A stretch of 64,000 nucleotides of DNA from Molanna angustata (taxonomy: Eukaryota; Arthropoda; Insecta; Trichoptera; Molannidae): assembly GCA_963576475.1 (NCBI GenBank), contig OY754964.1, positions 4,583,649 through 4,647,648 of the forward strand. Reading direction: 5' to 3'. Below are positions 22,501 to 33,434 of the stretch, one piece after another; within the stretch, counting starts at the first letter, position 1, and every line of letters begins with the position of its first letter. The notes below the pieces were generated by a model. The model ran no database searches, was not told where the DNA came from, and saw only the letters and a program-made list of their open reading frames with translations. The position numbers and the translations under genes are program-made.

Positions 22501-23085
22501 GTAAAAATTCTTAATTAAATTGGTACGATGCCTCCGAAATACATTACTTATCGTACGAGTATATCCGATCAGCTTCTATGTCAGAATTTGTACCACGTGA
22601 GTAAAAGACTGACAGCTGGTTTCCAAATGATATGTAAATTTTATTATGAAACCAATACGAGGTACATTATAAAAACAATTAAACATATAGATGTATAAAC
22701 TTTTGGTATTTTAGTGTTTAAATATTATTTATTTTCGTTAAATCAACGGATTAAACCGAATATAAGTTCTAGAAAGCAGTAGCTTGAAGTATTGTATTTT
22801 ACATTTCATTCTTTAAAAAAGAAAGTCGAGCCGAAAATGCATTCTTCAATTTATTTTAATGATTTTGCAATAATAGATAGCATTGATAAAAATTGATAAA
22901 ATAATGCATGATAAAACAAAGTACGATGTAATATTTTTATAAATACTACTCCAACTGAAAAAAAATATTTACTATCGGGAGATTAAATAAGATGCCTGAG
23001 AAGTAATATTCCACAAAAACATCATAATATCACATTTTTATTTTTTTAAAATTAATGCTTTGTGAGTTAAAAAAGTTTTATTTGT
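22500..23085. other. AT-rich, nothing recognisable
   Basis: No frame, repeat terminus or RNA is recognised. Confidence 0.4.
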
Positions 23086-23089
23086 GTGT

Positions 23090-23270
23090 TGTCTCTCGGG
23101 CAATTAATAGTCCAATATCAATTAAACCGCACCCAAAAATAAGTAACCACATTCTGGAGACTTAGGAGTAATATCCTCTCAAAAATCCATAAGAAAAACA
23201 ATTCAAAACTGTGTCTCCACCGGTAATTTAACCCGGGATCTTTGGCTCAGCAGATAGGTACCAGACATTA
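23090..23270 (-). repeat. tRNA-derived SINE, family E
   Basis: The minus strand has a tRNA-like head (TGAGCCAAAGATCCCGGGTT at about 23233-23252, with a B box), then CCGGTGGAGACACAGTTTTG, AAGTCTCCAGAATGTGGTTA and GGGTGCGGTTTAATTGATAT. The same order is seen at 2470-2690. Confidence 0.7.
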
Positions 23271-23274
23271 TATA

Positions 23275-24090
23275 CATTATAATAAAATTGACTTTTTACT
23301 AACTATTTCGACAGATTTCATTAAGACAGATTTTCAGACTTTTCTGGACTGGAATCTTACTTTGTTCTTCATGTATTTTATTCAAAGATAAGAGAAAGTT
23401 TGTTTTTTCTAGAAGGAAACATTGGTGAATGAGAAACAGATAGATGATATCAAATCAAAATGAAAATAAAGTTATTTCAATAATTTTATAAGTTTATGAA
23501 ATTATTTAGACCAACACTTTTGAACGTTTCAACTACGAAATGAGAAATCTCAACTCATTTTTTGTTCAAAAATACAGTTAACTTTTAATGGAAAAAGTAA
23601 ACCGCTTTGAATTAAGATAAATTAAATCCCCGACTTAATCTTAACGAACACGTACACAGTAAAATATTCGACTGGGAATAAGAAAGAGAAGTTCTGGGCA
23701 AAATTTCAAGTCGTAGTAATATCAAATCTACAGTGGTTGAAGTATAATTTCCGAAAAGGAGAAAACCGATGAATTCAAATGGTATTCGAGTGAAATGTAT
23801 TCAATAAAATTTTGGTGCCATCTGTTAACAATAAAATTAAGTTTAAAGACATTCGTACATATTTGGCTGATAGTTTTATGGCATAGTTAAACACCATCAC
23901 ACTGTGAAAATCTAAAATTCTCTATATTAAATATCGATAGTTATTGATGTTGTAAAGTGATAACGGTTTAATTATATTTCGAAATATTGAAATGATCAAT
24001 TAACCTCGACTTTATTGTTTGCTAATCCCCCATCACCTGCTTCTTATTCAGAAACTGTAATTTAATTCAATATATATTGACTTCTGTGTG
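23275..24090. other. AT-rich, nothing recognisable
   Basis: Unique-looking sequence without a supported feature. Confidence 0.4.
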
Positions 24091-24094
24091 AGAA

Positions 24095-24900
24095 CAAAAA
24101 AATTAGAACATTGGGTTGAAACTGGAAGGTGTGACTGTATGTGGTCTATTGTATGCAGATGACAAATTATTAATGACAAAAAAATGTGGAAGACTTTTAA
24201 TGTTTGGTTAAAATGATATTCGATAGATGCATGCAAATGGACTGAGAATGAAAGCAACTATATCTAAAGTGAGTATTTGAGAAGAGCGAAAGTCGAACGA
24301 AATGCGAGATTAGAGTGGAGAAAGTACAATTAGAACAAGTTGATGAATATTTATACTTAGGAAGTATGTTACAGCGTGATGGAAGACTATAAAAAGATGT
24401 TGAAAGAAGAGTTACGCTAGGTAATAGAGATTAGTGCAATATGATATATAATGGCTGAACCAATTATTTAAAGGCAAACAAAACTCGCGGTACACAATGG
24501 TATCGTCGTACCGACTCTAATGTATGCTAGTGAAACATGTACATGGCAGAAGATGCATGAAAGAGAAGCAAAAGCGGTTGAAATGAGGTCACTTAGACGA
24601 ATGTGTGGTAAAACTTTGTATGATAGAATGAGATATTTGATGAGAATGTATGACTGAAAGAGCAATCGTTAGTGAGATGACAATAAATGGCCTAAGGTAG
24701 TTTGGCCACATATAAAGAATGAGTGATGACCGTCTGAAAAAGAAGTATATTATATGGCTGATAAAAGAGGAGTTAAAAATAGAAAACGACCGAGGAAAGG
24801 TTGGCATGATCACATAAATGAAATTTTGAAAGATGGAGACGTTAAAAGTAGGAATAACAGAAGAGCGTATATGAAAAAAAATAAAATGTCCGTCGGTTGT
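24095..24900 (+). pseudogene. Degenerate RTE-like LINE copy
   Basis: In multiple frames it encodes recognisable pieces in RT order: YADD-region-like residues (VCADDKLLMTKKCGR), a GRL/KDVERRVTLGN-like thumb, NG...PTLMYASETC-like residues, AVEMRSLRRMCGKTLYDR, RMSDDRLKKK, and GWHDHINEILKDGD. It matches the copy at 57060-57640 in the second half. Many stops and indels. The mates are old inactive copies. Confidence 0.75.
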
Positions 24901-24959
24901 CCCAAAATGTGACCACACAATGCGCCTGAGCCTGTTTTCAAGAATATTTCCATCTATGG

Positions 24960-25235
24960 GCCACTTTAGATTATATTATATTTTTATTTTTCTTCGTCTT
25001 GTAAGAGAAAGGTTTTAATTCGGTGAGTTCCAGCAGTCCTTCCAGCTTTTGGTTGGTCAGGAGAACGTTGGACGGAAGGAGTTGCATTGGTCTCAGAACG
25101 CACAAGCTTATTACAATCAATCTTCACCGTACGATATCTTCTGTACCTATTGTACTTATTCTTTGTTTCAGAGTTTCGTTTTTGTTTGACTGTTTCCATT
25201 AATGGATCTCTGAATTTTCATTTCGGAGGCCCTTT
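24960..25235. other. Unidentified interval
   Basis: Reading frames on both strands (24984-25199, 25087-25284) have no recognisable family. It may be transposon-derived because it joins repeat family H directly on its right. Confidence 0.25.
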
Positions 25236-25239
25236 ATTA

Positions 25240-25835
25240 CGTCCCGTAAGAGCCGGGTATTCGAAAAAACAAGAGTCAAAATAACATCCGGAAAATTTCC
25301 GCAATGTGATTCACCACCCATTCTGAATGTTACATTTTAGGTAAGACGAGACTGATATGTTTCCACTGCTGATTTCAGAATAAATCACATCACAAAGCCA
25401 ATTCCTGTGTCGGAGTGGCATTATATTTTTAGTTGTTTTCAGTTTATTGCTTGTCATTCATAATTGTAATAGGTATTTGTTCAGTTCATTAAATGTCACT
25501 TTTTTTCTCTACTTTTGTTAAATACCCAAATGATTTTATTTTCTGTTTAAGTTGGTGAAAGACTTAAGATTTTTGATATGTCTCGTTTTAACTTATGTAG
25601 TTTATGTGCTAGGAATAGATATTTTTTTGTTCTTGTGTGGTTTTCATTCTATGCGGCTGATATTTTTCGTTTATAATTAGATTATACTTTTTATGTTAAA
25701 TTCAGGACCTGTGTGGAGATACAAGCATAATGTAGTTTTTCCTTTTATAAGGTAATTCACACCTCGCATACATCTCTGTCGCTGGTTGCATAACATCGTG
25801 AAATATGCCGTGATGCTATGAATGAATGATGAGGT
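25240..25835 (+). repeat. Repeat family H, copy 2, split
   Basis: The 5' part (CCGTAAGAGCCGGGTATTCG ... GATTCACCACCCATTCTGAA) lies at 25240-25350. The 3' part (CCTTTTATAAGGTAATTCAC, CGCTGGTTGCATAAC, AATATGCCGTGATGCTATGA) lies at 25705-25825. About 340 bp of unrelated AT-rich sequence separates them, suggesting an insertion or a second event. Confidence 0.65.
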
Positions 25836-25839
25836 CTTT

Positions 25840-26780
25840 AACACAATATTTTTATGAATCAAACTGATATTTATTTCAGTTCTAATAGACAATCACATAT
25901 TATGCACCACATACCACGTCAAATGATCCAATGAACTTCGGCTAGCTCTAATGGATGCGAGCTGTTGTACCTATCCTGATAGGATAATTATCTTGTATCG
26001 CTAAGTCGGTCTACACGTTAATATCCTCTCTAATGGCTCAAATGGTATTTAGTTTTTATGTTTGTGATTATTATATCTCCGGAGAACCATTAACAACATT
26101 ACGTCCATCTCAAAGAGGATATTTCCAGGTACAAACAAAATAATTACTCTTTTCCTGTAATGAAGCATTCTTCGGTGTGACTACCGACATTACCGACCGA
26201 ATTAATCCTGTAATTGAATCCAATACTAATGAATTTGTTGTATTTATATACAAAAGTATCAGAGTTATTTTACCAATAAGTAAATACATCCTTTTCTTTG
26301 TTCTGATTTGTTAAAAAATATTTGTATCCTGTGATGTGTGCTAAAGTTATTCTGATGTGTTCTTAATTATTTTGCATTGTTTGTTCCATTTTCATGTATT
26401 CATTTTTGTATTCTTCCAGAAGGTCAATTCCATTTTATGTCACATTTTTTCACGTATTCTTTTTGTTTGTTGATTTGTAATAAAGAGATGAAATTTGATG
26501 TTCGATTGATGTTGGCATTCACAATTACACAGAGTCACTGTTTCAAGATGCATTAGACAATATAGATTCAATTCTTGTAATGCCTATCAATGTAAATTAT
26601 AAGTAAATAAATAAATAGATATACGTTAATTTCATATATTTTACAACAGTTTGCCAACTTATACATTTCATAAATTAATAATTTATGTTGGATTAATGCG
26701 GAAATCGTAAATTATTTAAAAGTCGAACTTAGGTACTTCAAAAGACTGAGTAATGATCATTGAAAAAATAAATTGTTAAC
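25840..26780. other. AT-rich, nothing recognisable
   Basis: No supported gene. At about 26600-26620 a short (TAAA)n-type run may be a retroposon tail. Confidence 0.35.
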
Positions 26781-26782
26781 AC

Positions 26783-26980
26783 CTGGGGGGCAAGTCTGGT
26801 CCAACCGGCGAAATCATAACCCTCACGTTTACCCATATCATGGATATAATTATCATATTATTATGGAGTTCTATGTATAATATCATTAAATGTCATAGAA
26901 CTCCATATGATAATTATATCCATGATATGGGCAATCACTAGGGTTTTGATTTCGCCGATCGGACCAGACTTGCCCCCCAG
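26783..26980. mobile_element. 198-bp foldback MITE
   Basis: The termini CTGGGGGGCAAGTCTGGTCC at 26783 and its perfect reverse complement ending at 26980 bound a near-palindrome. Most of the interior also pairs: CCCATATCATGGATATAATT versus AATTATATCCATGATATGGG, and GGAGTTCTATG versus CATAGAACTCC. Non-coding. No clear target duplication is seen, so the superfamily is unresolved. Confidence 0.92.
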
Positions 26981-26999
26981 ATCTCATCGTCTTATCAAT

Positions 27000-27790
27000 T
27001 GATTTATCGCTATGAAATAATTTTGTTTTTTTCTAAATTTTTACCTTATTTTTTTTTACACACTTTTATTGTTTAAACCTGTCTGTCCGTACTGGGATTC
27101 CGCAATTGATTTTAATTAACTTCCCAACCTTTTTTGAAGTTATGAAACTTTCACAATTTGTGTATTACCGATGACAGTGCATGTAAAAATTCATATGATA
27201 TAAAAAAAATAACCTATTTTGTATTTCATACAAAATTAGTATAATCGATTAAGTACCATTTATTTCATTTCACAATAGATAATGGATGTTTTGATTTTTT
27301 TGCTTTTTAAAACAACTGCGTTTTAGAAAATGTGTTGGCAGTGTGAATTCAACATTGATAAGTGCGTCCTGATAATTGTTTTGTTGATGTACCCAGACAT
27401 TCTTTTCATAGGTTAGTATTATGTAATCTGGTAGGTTGGAAGAAATTACCTAATGGCAACAATTCAGCTAGTATGCAATATATTGTTTATATCATGTACA
27501 AAAAGAAAAATATATAAATTTAATAACTAAATAAAATATACTACCTATCAACACTAACTATTTCAAAATTTAATATTTTTATTTAAAAATCTTATTCTAC
27601 AAATATATATTTTAAATAGTCGATTTTTCATCTTTATTACCTATACTTTTTTGAAAAATCTAATTAATTTGAATAATTTATTTTTTCTTTTAAAAATGAA
27701 CGAATAAGTTTTTTAACAAGTACGTAGGTATGCATCCTTATACATCCCCATAATAACGCATAAATGCTTGTGCTATAGGAAGGTGAACGA
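27000..27790. other. AT-rich; includes a LINE-tail-like patch
   Basis: A tail-like block (GGTAGGTTGGAAGAAATTAC, 27430-27449) matches 55335-55440. The remainder is featureless. Confidence 0.35.
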
Positions 27791-27794
27791 AATT

Positions 27795-27864
27795 GGTCGT
27801 GACAGGATTTGAACTTGCGACCACTGGATTACAAACCCAGCACCCTATCCGCCCTGCCACCACC
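27795..27864 (-). pseudogene. tRNA-like sequence (Thr-UGU type)
   Basis: The minus strand folds as a cloverleaf: acceptor GGTGGTG/CACGACC pairs at 6 of 7 positions; the anticodon arm CTGGG-TTTGTAA-TCCAG gives anticodon TGT; the B box is GTTCAAATC. The T stem is imperfect and the D arm is poor, and the position-53/61 region is degenerate. It is most likely a tRNA pseudogene or SINE head. A working tRNA gene is not excluded. Confidence 0.5.
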
Positions 27865-28104
27865 ATTCCCATCATGTTTATAGTTTGATGACACATGAAA
27901 AAGCATGAAACAGTGCATGGTTGTAAATGAAGCCATTGATGTCTGTCAAAATCTCATTTCATAACTAAGTATAAAAAGAATATGATGTATAATTTTCTAT
28001 ATTTATCATAAGAGCCCCCGGTTTAATAGTGCTTCCACTTATTTATAAAAACATTGTTTTCCGGTCAAGTTCTCAAAAATACATGAGGAAGAATAACATA
28101 GTTC

Positions 28105-28265
28105 AACAATGAGGTTCACCACCCATTCTGATTGTTCATTTATAAGTGAGACAAGACTGGTATATTGAGATACACTCATGTGTCGTACTTACTTTTACAA
28201 TGTAATGCAAACTTATTGCTGGTGACCCAACATTGTTGGATATGCCGTAATGGTATGAATAAAGA
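28105..28265 (+). repeat. Repeat family H, copy 3
   Basis: It shares CAATGAGGTTCACCACCCAT, GAGACAAGACTGGTAT, TGCTGGTGACCCAAC and GGATATGCCGTAATGGTATG with the other family H copies and ends in GAATAAAG. Confidence 0.75.
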
Positions 28266-28269
28266 AATA

Positions 28270-29115
28270 TCAAATTAAAATTTGACCATTTACTATGTCA
28301 AATATCAATTGACATATTTTTTACACCTATTTATCAATGATAATCATGTTGGTAGACAATGAATAGGAATATCAAACATTCTTTAAAAAATATATAAGAT
28401 GCTGTAAATATTTTAGAAAAATTATTAAAAATTCATTTTAATTTGCTGCCTGAATATTTGGCGAGAAATTTTCTGTTAAAATAATGTTTTGAGCAAAAAT
28501 TTACTTAAAACTGAAATAGATTATTATGGGTGTTTCATTATTCTCTCGCCATTCTTGTCAAAATGCTTTTAAAAAATTACAATCCTCTGTATTAAAAGGT
28601 GAAGCAGAATTAAAAACAAAAACAGTGAAGGCCAAAAAATAAATATGGTAAACAATGTTTGAATCATCACATAAACGTGTACACAAATAAAAAAAAAATA
28701 TGTGAGATTTTTATGTTTTTTTTTTCATTGAAAAATAATCTTTTTTATACTTCATGTTTGTTCATTCCACTCTGCTTTTGGAAACTGATAGCGTCCTCTT
28801 CTAGAACTTTAAAAGAACATAAGATGATTCGAAATTTAATGTCTTGCAGATACTACGCTGAGTGGTGTCAAAAAAGCTTAGGTTCTCTAAGGAAAAAGTA
28901 GAACTCAATGACTGCTTCACGCGTTATTTGTTCAATGACGGGTCATTTGTGTTAAAATTTATATATCTAGACATATTTTTTGACTGACAAAAAAACCTAA
29001 TTTCTAACATTGTGATAATAATCACAACATTTATATGCATTTTCTATTTATATGCATTTTCTCGCCGCCTTCCGCTATATTTAATATTTTCCTTCTTTTC
29101 CTCTATCGAATTTGA
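28270..29115. other. AT-rich, nothing recognisable
   Basis: No supported feature. A small plus-strand frame at 28659-28901 lacks family motifs. Confidence 0.35.
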
Positions 29116-29118
29116 TAA

Positions 29119-29672
29119 TGGTGGTTATTCTGAAATTACTACGATTGTATCGACATGAATCCAATCATAATAGTTGTTTTTGTTTGTCAAATCAATCGTC
29201 TCGCAATAGTACACGTTTTGGTAATTCTGAACATGCAATTGCCTTGTCCATGGTCAAAAACAATCGTAACTCACTTCAGACCACAGATTATGTCTTCAGG
29301 CACTTCTATTTTATCTGTGCTTCACACTTCAGAACATTCGAACACCTGCGAATACCGTTGTTAACGCACTTCAATCTTTACTCTTTTATATAAATAGTAA
29401 AGATTGAATATAAAAAAGCTGCATTTTCTTGTGCCATTTTAAGCGAATATCTAAAATTTGTCGAAGAAAAATTCAAACCGAGTCAATCTGTAATCTAAAC
29501 AACAGGCTTTGACCGCTTGTTTCAATATCAACAGTTGTTTATGAAATTCAGTCAACAATTCCAACAGATGTGCGTTCAGAATAACCCACTGTCAAAAAAG
29601 TCGATAGCCGCCATTTTTGTATTGTGATAATCCCAGATGTCAATCGGCTTTGTCGTTTCAGAATAACCACCA
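29119..29672. mobile_element. Non-autonomous DNA element with 17-bp perfect TIRs
   Basis: TGGTGGTTATTCTGAAA at 29119-29135 is matched by its exact reverse complement at 29656-29672. The related word TTATTCTGAA recurs inside (GTTCAGAATAACCCACTG at about 29564 in inverse sense, GGTAATTCTGAAC at about 29219), so subterminal repeats are present. The interior encodes nothing recognisable. Family not identified. Confidence 0.7.
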
Positions 29673-29679
29673 ATATAAG

Positions 29680-29900
29680 TTCACACAACCATATTATATT
29701 ATAATGTTTTGATATTACATAGATAAAGCACGTAAGAAAGGCTTTATGTGTATTCATGATTGTTGTTCTATCATTATTATTTTGTTCGCAAGTACCGTGT
29801 GCTGTCCTTGCACTATTAGAATAAAATAAAGCATTCAAGTACAAGTAACTACATACAAGGACATATTCATTCTTATAATAAAAAGCCGATGTACAAAAAC
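29680..29900. other. AT-rich spacer
   Basis: No supported feature. Confidence 0.3.
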
Positions 29901-29904
29901 AAGC

Positions 29905-30625
29905 CAGGCTGAACATTTCTCGAGCTTCTTTGGAAGATCTTGATCATTTTTTAGCTTGATTTACAATTATGGATGAAACGTGGCTTCATGATTACGATTA
30001 GAAACATAATTGCAGTCTATGAATTAGAAAAGACCATCATCTTCAACTTCTTAGAAATTTAAAGCGAATCCTTCCGCCGGAAAGATCATGGACTCTCTTT
30101 TCTGGGATAGAAAAGGTGTGGTTATGATAAAGTATCTCCGCCATGGAGCTACTTTTACGGGTTCTTTTTTTTAATGAATATATCCTTGTTAAACAAGCAC
30201 ATTACATCTTCCTACGCAATTATGAGCCCAGTGCGCTAACCGCTCTGCCATCGACCCATCTTTGTATGCAGAACAAAAAAATGCGTAAATTGCGAGGCAA
30301 ACTAGCGAAAATTGTTTTGTTTCATCAGAATAATGTCCCGGCTCACAGGTCCGACGTTGTTATGGCTGCAACTCAAAATGCTGGCTTCGAAATACTTGAG
30401 CATTCTCCATATTCACCCGAGCTTGCCCCTTGTGATTTCTATTTTAAATGTAGAAAAAGTATCTGAGAGGACAGATATTCGAAGATGATGAAGCAGTAGT
30501 CACTGCAGTAGATGAATTTTTAGGGGCACAGGATGAGGAGCTTTTAAAGAAATTAAGTCTAAAATTAGAGAAAAGATATTTCAAGTGTACTATGCTAAAA
30601 GGCGACTTAATCGAAAAATAAAATA
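29905..30625 (+). pseudogene. mariner-family transposase remnant
   Basis: The plus strand, in several frames, keeps the mariner catalytic layout: a MDETWLHDYD segment with the first Asp (about 29969), MELLL-like residues, then GKLAKIVLFHQNNVPAHRSD (30290-30349) with the second Asp-equivalent position changed (QNN, where the family has QDN), and SPYSPELAPCDFYF with the third Asp. C-terminal residues continue to about 30620. Stops, frameshifts and the altered catalytic residue make it inactive. A tRNA-like B/A-box-like patch (about 30210-30250) may be a nested SINE piece. Confidence 0.85.
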
Positions 30626-30649
30626 ATATTTAGTAAAAGTTACGGACAA

Positions 30650-31690
30650 AATACTCATACTCACATTTTAATGAATACCCCTCGTACAATAAATGAAATA
30701 AATTCCATCTAATAGGTAAGTAACGTGAAGAAGGTCATAGATTACATTAATTTATGTCGAATTTCATCTACACATTAAAAAATAACTCATATTTCATATT
30801 ATATTCTTTACCTAGTATGTCACCAGTGTACGCTTTGCAGGTTAACAGAGTTCATAATTACCAGTTAACGGCTTATCCTAGTGTTGACATAAATAATAAA
30901 CTGCACTCATGAAACAACAGTTGTTATACCATCGCACTCGTAAAACTGAAAAAGCAATAAAACCAATCCCAGTGCATACATGAAAATCATTTAACTCTGC
31001 AACTCCATGGCGTGAACATTCATAACATTCATATTGCACAAAGTTGAGAGTTTGAATGCAACTAAGGTGAATAAACCCAGAATGTGAATGGTCATTTTGA
31101 TTTTTTTAATATGGAACTTTACAAAATCAGAATTTATGAGACAGATTTCAACGTTACGACAGTACTAACATACTTTGAAAAACACACATATTCAGAATAA
31201 GTTAATTATATTTCCAAACGTTCAACTATTATGGGCCAATGTATAAAATAAATTTTCATACCGTGTGCCTAACAAGGAACGCGTTTTATATCATCTTTAT
31301 CACAATATGACAAATTTTAATTATTTTCCCATAAATCCATAGTAAAATAACAATGAACAGAGTATATCTACTGGGAATCGAATCTAGTCAGATATCTACA
31401 CGCATAATTGAGCTACATAAACAATTAAATTGTTTGTATTATTAATAAAAAACACATTTCAAAACCAAAAGCAATACAAAAAGAATCTGAAATATACATT
31501 TCAAATTAATGAAAAAAAAAATCAAAACATCATCAAAACCATAGTACAAAATTAACAACACATTAAAAAATGAAAATGAACCACAAACTGAAATATACTA
31601 CTGACTGTTGAAATATACTACTTACTATTCCAAAGCCTTGGATAAGTAATAATATGTAAGCATTCCTAATGTATCTTAATATACTACAAT
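30650..31690. other. AT-rich, nothing recognisable
   Basis: No supported gene. A tRNA-like patch (GGGAATCGAATCTAGTC at about 31374) is a possible SINE relic. Confidence 0.3.
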
Positions 31691-31805
31691 AACTTCAGCG
31701 ACAACCTGTAATTGGCTTTGTTATTAATCAAATCATCTTTATTTTATATAATTTATTATATGCTGTATGTTGTCCTCTGAATAAAATAAATAAATAAAAG
31801 TCCAA
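31690..31805 (+). repeat. LINE/SINE A-rich tail
   Basis: TGTATGTTGTCCTCTGAATA followed by (AAAT)n at 31780-31798 is typical of a retroposon 3' end. The class is not resolved. Confidence 0.35.
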
Positions 31806-31869
31806 AAATCATGAAATTGAGATAAACCTTACTGTAGCCTATAATTATTTATTACCAGGCATAACCACA

Positions 31870-31995
31870 TGTTATATATGCCGGCAAACTTCTTGAGCTT
31901 TTGAGTCGTGATGTATATCAACCAATCAAAAATCTACAAATTGGCTCTCTGCGCACCCACGTTACGGGCCGCTCACAGGCCTGTCAAATCTTCTT
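31870..31995. mobile_element. Short MITE, family F, copy 2
   Basis: GCCGGCAAACTTCTTGAGCT, then AACCAATCAAAAATCTACAA, then CTCTGCGCACCCACGTTACG and GGGCCGCTCACAGG. It aligns with 54512-54626 and 18650-18780. Confidence 0.5.
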
Positions 31996-31999
31996 TTTC

Positions 32000-32260
32000 T
32001 TCTTCTTTTGAGTCGCTTTCCTCATCACTGTGGGTCGTGATCCTCTCTTCTCTTCGCCATCATCACCTGGTGGACAGCACTCCTCCATCTCTCCCGACAC
32101 TCCGCAGTTCGCAATGCACCTACTACTGTTAGGCCAGTAACCGCTTTGATCTGGTCAGTCCATCTAGTCGGGGATCTTCCTCTACCTCTACTCCCCTCCA
32201 CACTTCCGGTCACGACCAGCTTTTCACAGTCCTGACCAAAAAACTGTTGTAATTCCATTA
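32000..32260 (-). pseudogene. RTE-like RT C-terminal fragment, upstream of Shaw exon
   Basis: The minus strand encodes GRGRSPTRWTDQIKAVTG and ECRERWRSAVHQV, the usual RTE tail pattern (GR....RW.D.I), ending in an AAGAAGAAGAAA-type tail at about 31990-32005. It lies 240 bp from the conserved exon and cannot be part of the channel. Confidence 0.75.
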
Positions 32261-32501
32261 CATTTATTTGTTTTTAAATAATTTTATTTCATTTTCGAGA
32301 ACATGTTTTACGTGTATGTATATTGGAATATAAAAAAAATGACGATTATAATTTCTTTTAAATTTAAAGAAATTTAAGTATAGCCTGATAATATTTAGTT
32401 TATCAGAATTATGTTTCTTCTGCAAAATTCAATTGTAAGACTTTCTGTAATTTCCCCCTGGTATATATGTATAATAAACTCAAATTTTCTCTTATTTCCA
32501 G

Positions 32502-32711
32502 GACAACCCAGAGAACCAATTCAAGAGCATACCTCTCGGACTGTGGTGGGCCATCGTTACCATGACAACCGTTGGATATGGGGATATGGCCCCCAAGACC
32601 TACGTGGGGATGTTTGTGGGGGCCCTTTGTGCCCTCGCGGGTGTGCTGACCATCGCACTGCCAGTTCCTGTCATTGTCTCCAACTTCTCCATGTTTTACT
32701 CACATACACAG
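32502..32711 (+). CDS. Shaw: Shaw (Kv3-type) potassium channel, pore/S6 exon
   Basis: A 210-bp, 70-codon internal exon in phase 0 at both ends. It is preceded by a pyrimidine tract and TTATTTCCAG and followed by GTAAGC. The protein begins [13 protein letters not shown]; it contains the pore helix WWAIVTM, the selectivity filter TTVGYGD (residues 22-28), the S6 helix, the PVPVIV gate hinge (54-59) and the [11 protein letters not shown] end. [14 protein letters not shown] and [14 protein letters not shown] separate Shaw from Shab, Shal and Shaker. The product is a voltage-gated K+ channel subunit forming tetramers in the plasma membrane of excitable cells. The voltage sensor (S1-S5) and the cytoplasmic tail must lie on other exons, which I do not see here. 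The exon is more GC-rich than its flanks, as expected for purifying selection. Confidence 0.95.
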
Positions 32712-33099
32712 GTAAGCAAATTTTTATTTTTATACTCAATAATAATATAATAATAGGTACCTACTAAATATCAGAAGCGGAATAGCTTATAGAAGCCGAA
32801 AATCTTGGCTTGCCTGTGAATATTATGTTAAGAAATTCAAGACTTAATAATTTTTGACTGTTTTGTTGAAACCATACTACAAGATTAAAAATTGAACCGT
32901 ATGTAGATACGACAGGGCCCGACAGGGCTTGACAGGGCCACAAATGTAAATATTTTTTTGGTTTGTCATTTTAAAATATTTTCATGGCCACTCAAATGAA
33001 CAACGATGCTAAATAAACATTAAATTTTCGACATTTCCCAATTTTCGTGCAGGGTTTTCCTAGTCCGAAGGTTCTAGGTACGCTCCTGCTTAATTTACG
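32712..33099 (+). other. Intron downstream of the Shaw exon
   Basis: It begins with GTAAGC and is AT-rich. A short direct repeat GACAGGGC(C/T) occurs at about 32921-32940. No further channel exon is seen. Confidence 0.6.
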
Positions 33100-33390
33100 C
33101 ATTAATCATCATCATCATGACGGAGTCTCCTCCACTCCCGTCCACCCGTTGCCTTCGTTCTCCACTTTCTAATATATGCTGCAGATGCATCCGCATCGAC
33201 ACTGTCCATCCATCGAGTCCTTGGTCTCACTGGTCTCCTTCGACCTTGTGGCACAGAGAGTGTAAGGCGTTTTGTGGAGTTGTCGTCGTCCATTCGAATT
33301 GTGTGACCAGTCCATCTTAAGCGCCCTATCTTGATGGAACTGATCACATCGGGCTCTCCATAGACCTCATAAAGCTCCCTATTGTATCAT
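33100..33390 (-). pseudogene. RTE-like RT C-terminal fragment, downstream of Shaw exon
   Basis: The minus strand encodes IKIGRLRWTGHTIRMDDD, then GRRRPVRPRTRWMDSVDAD and ATGGREWRRL, the standard C-terminal block of RTE-like LINEs. It ends in (GAT)n. It differs from the fragment at 32.0 kb, so two lineages flank the exon. Confidence 0.78.
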
Positions 33391-33434
33391 TTTTCTCGTT
33401 TATACTTATTAATATTTTTACTTAAATATTTGTA

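Noticed and set aside
27795..27864. Functional tRNA-Thr gene
   Set aside because: The D arm is poor and one acceptor pair is mismatched; the window is rich in tRNA-derived SINE heads. Annotated as tRNA-like only.
29905..30625. Active mariner transposase
   Set aside because: Stops, frameshifts and a QNN in place of the catalytic-region QDN show that it is dead.
32502..32711. Processed (intronless) channel pseudogene
   Set aside because: The homology stops exactly at consensus splice sites on both sides and there is no frame damage.
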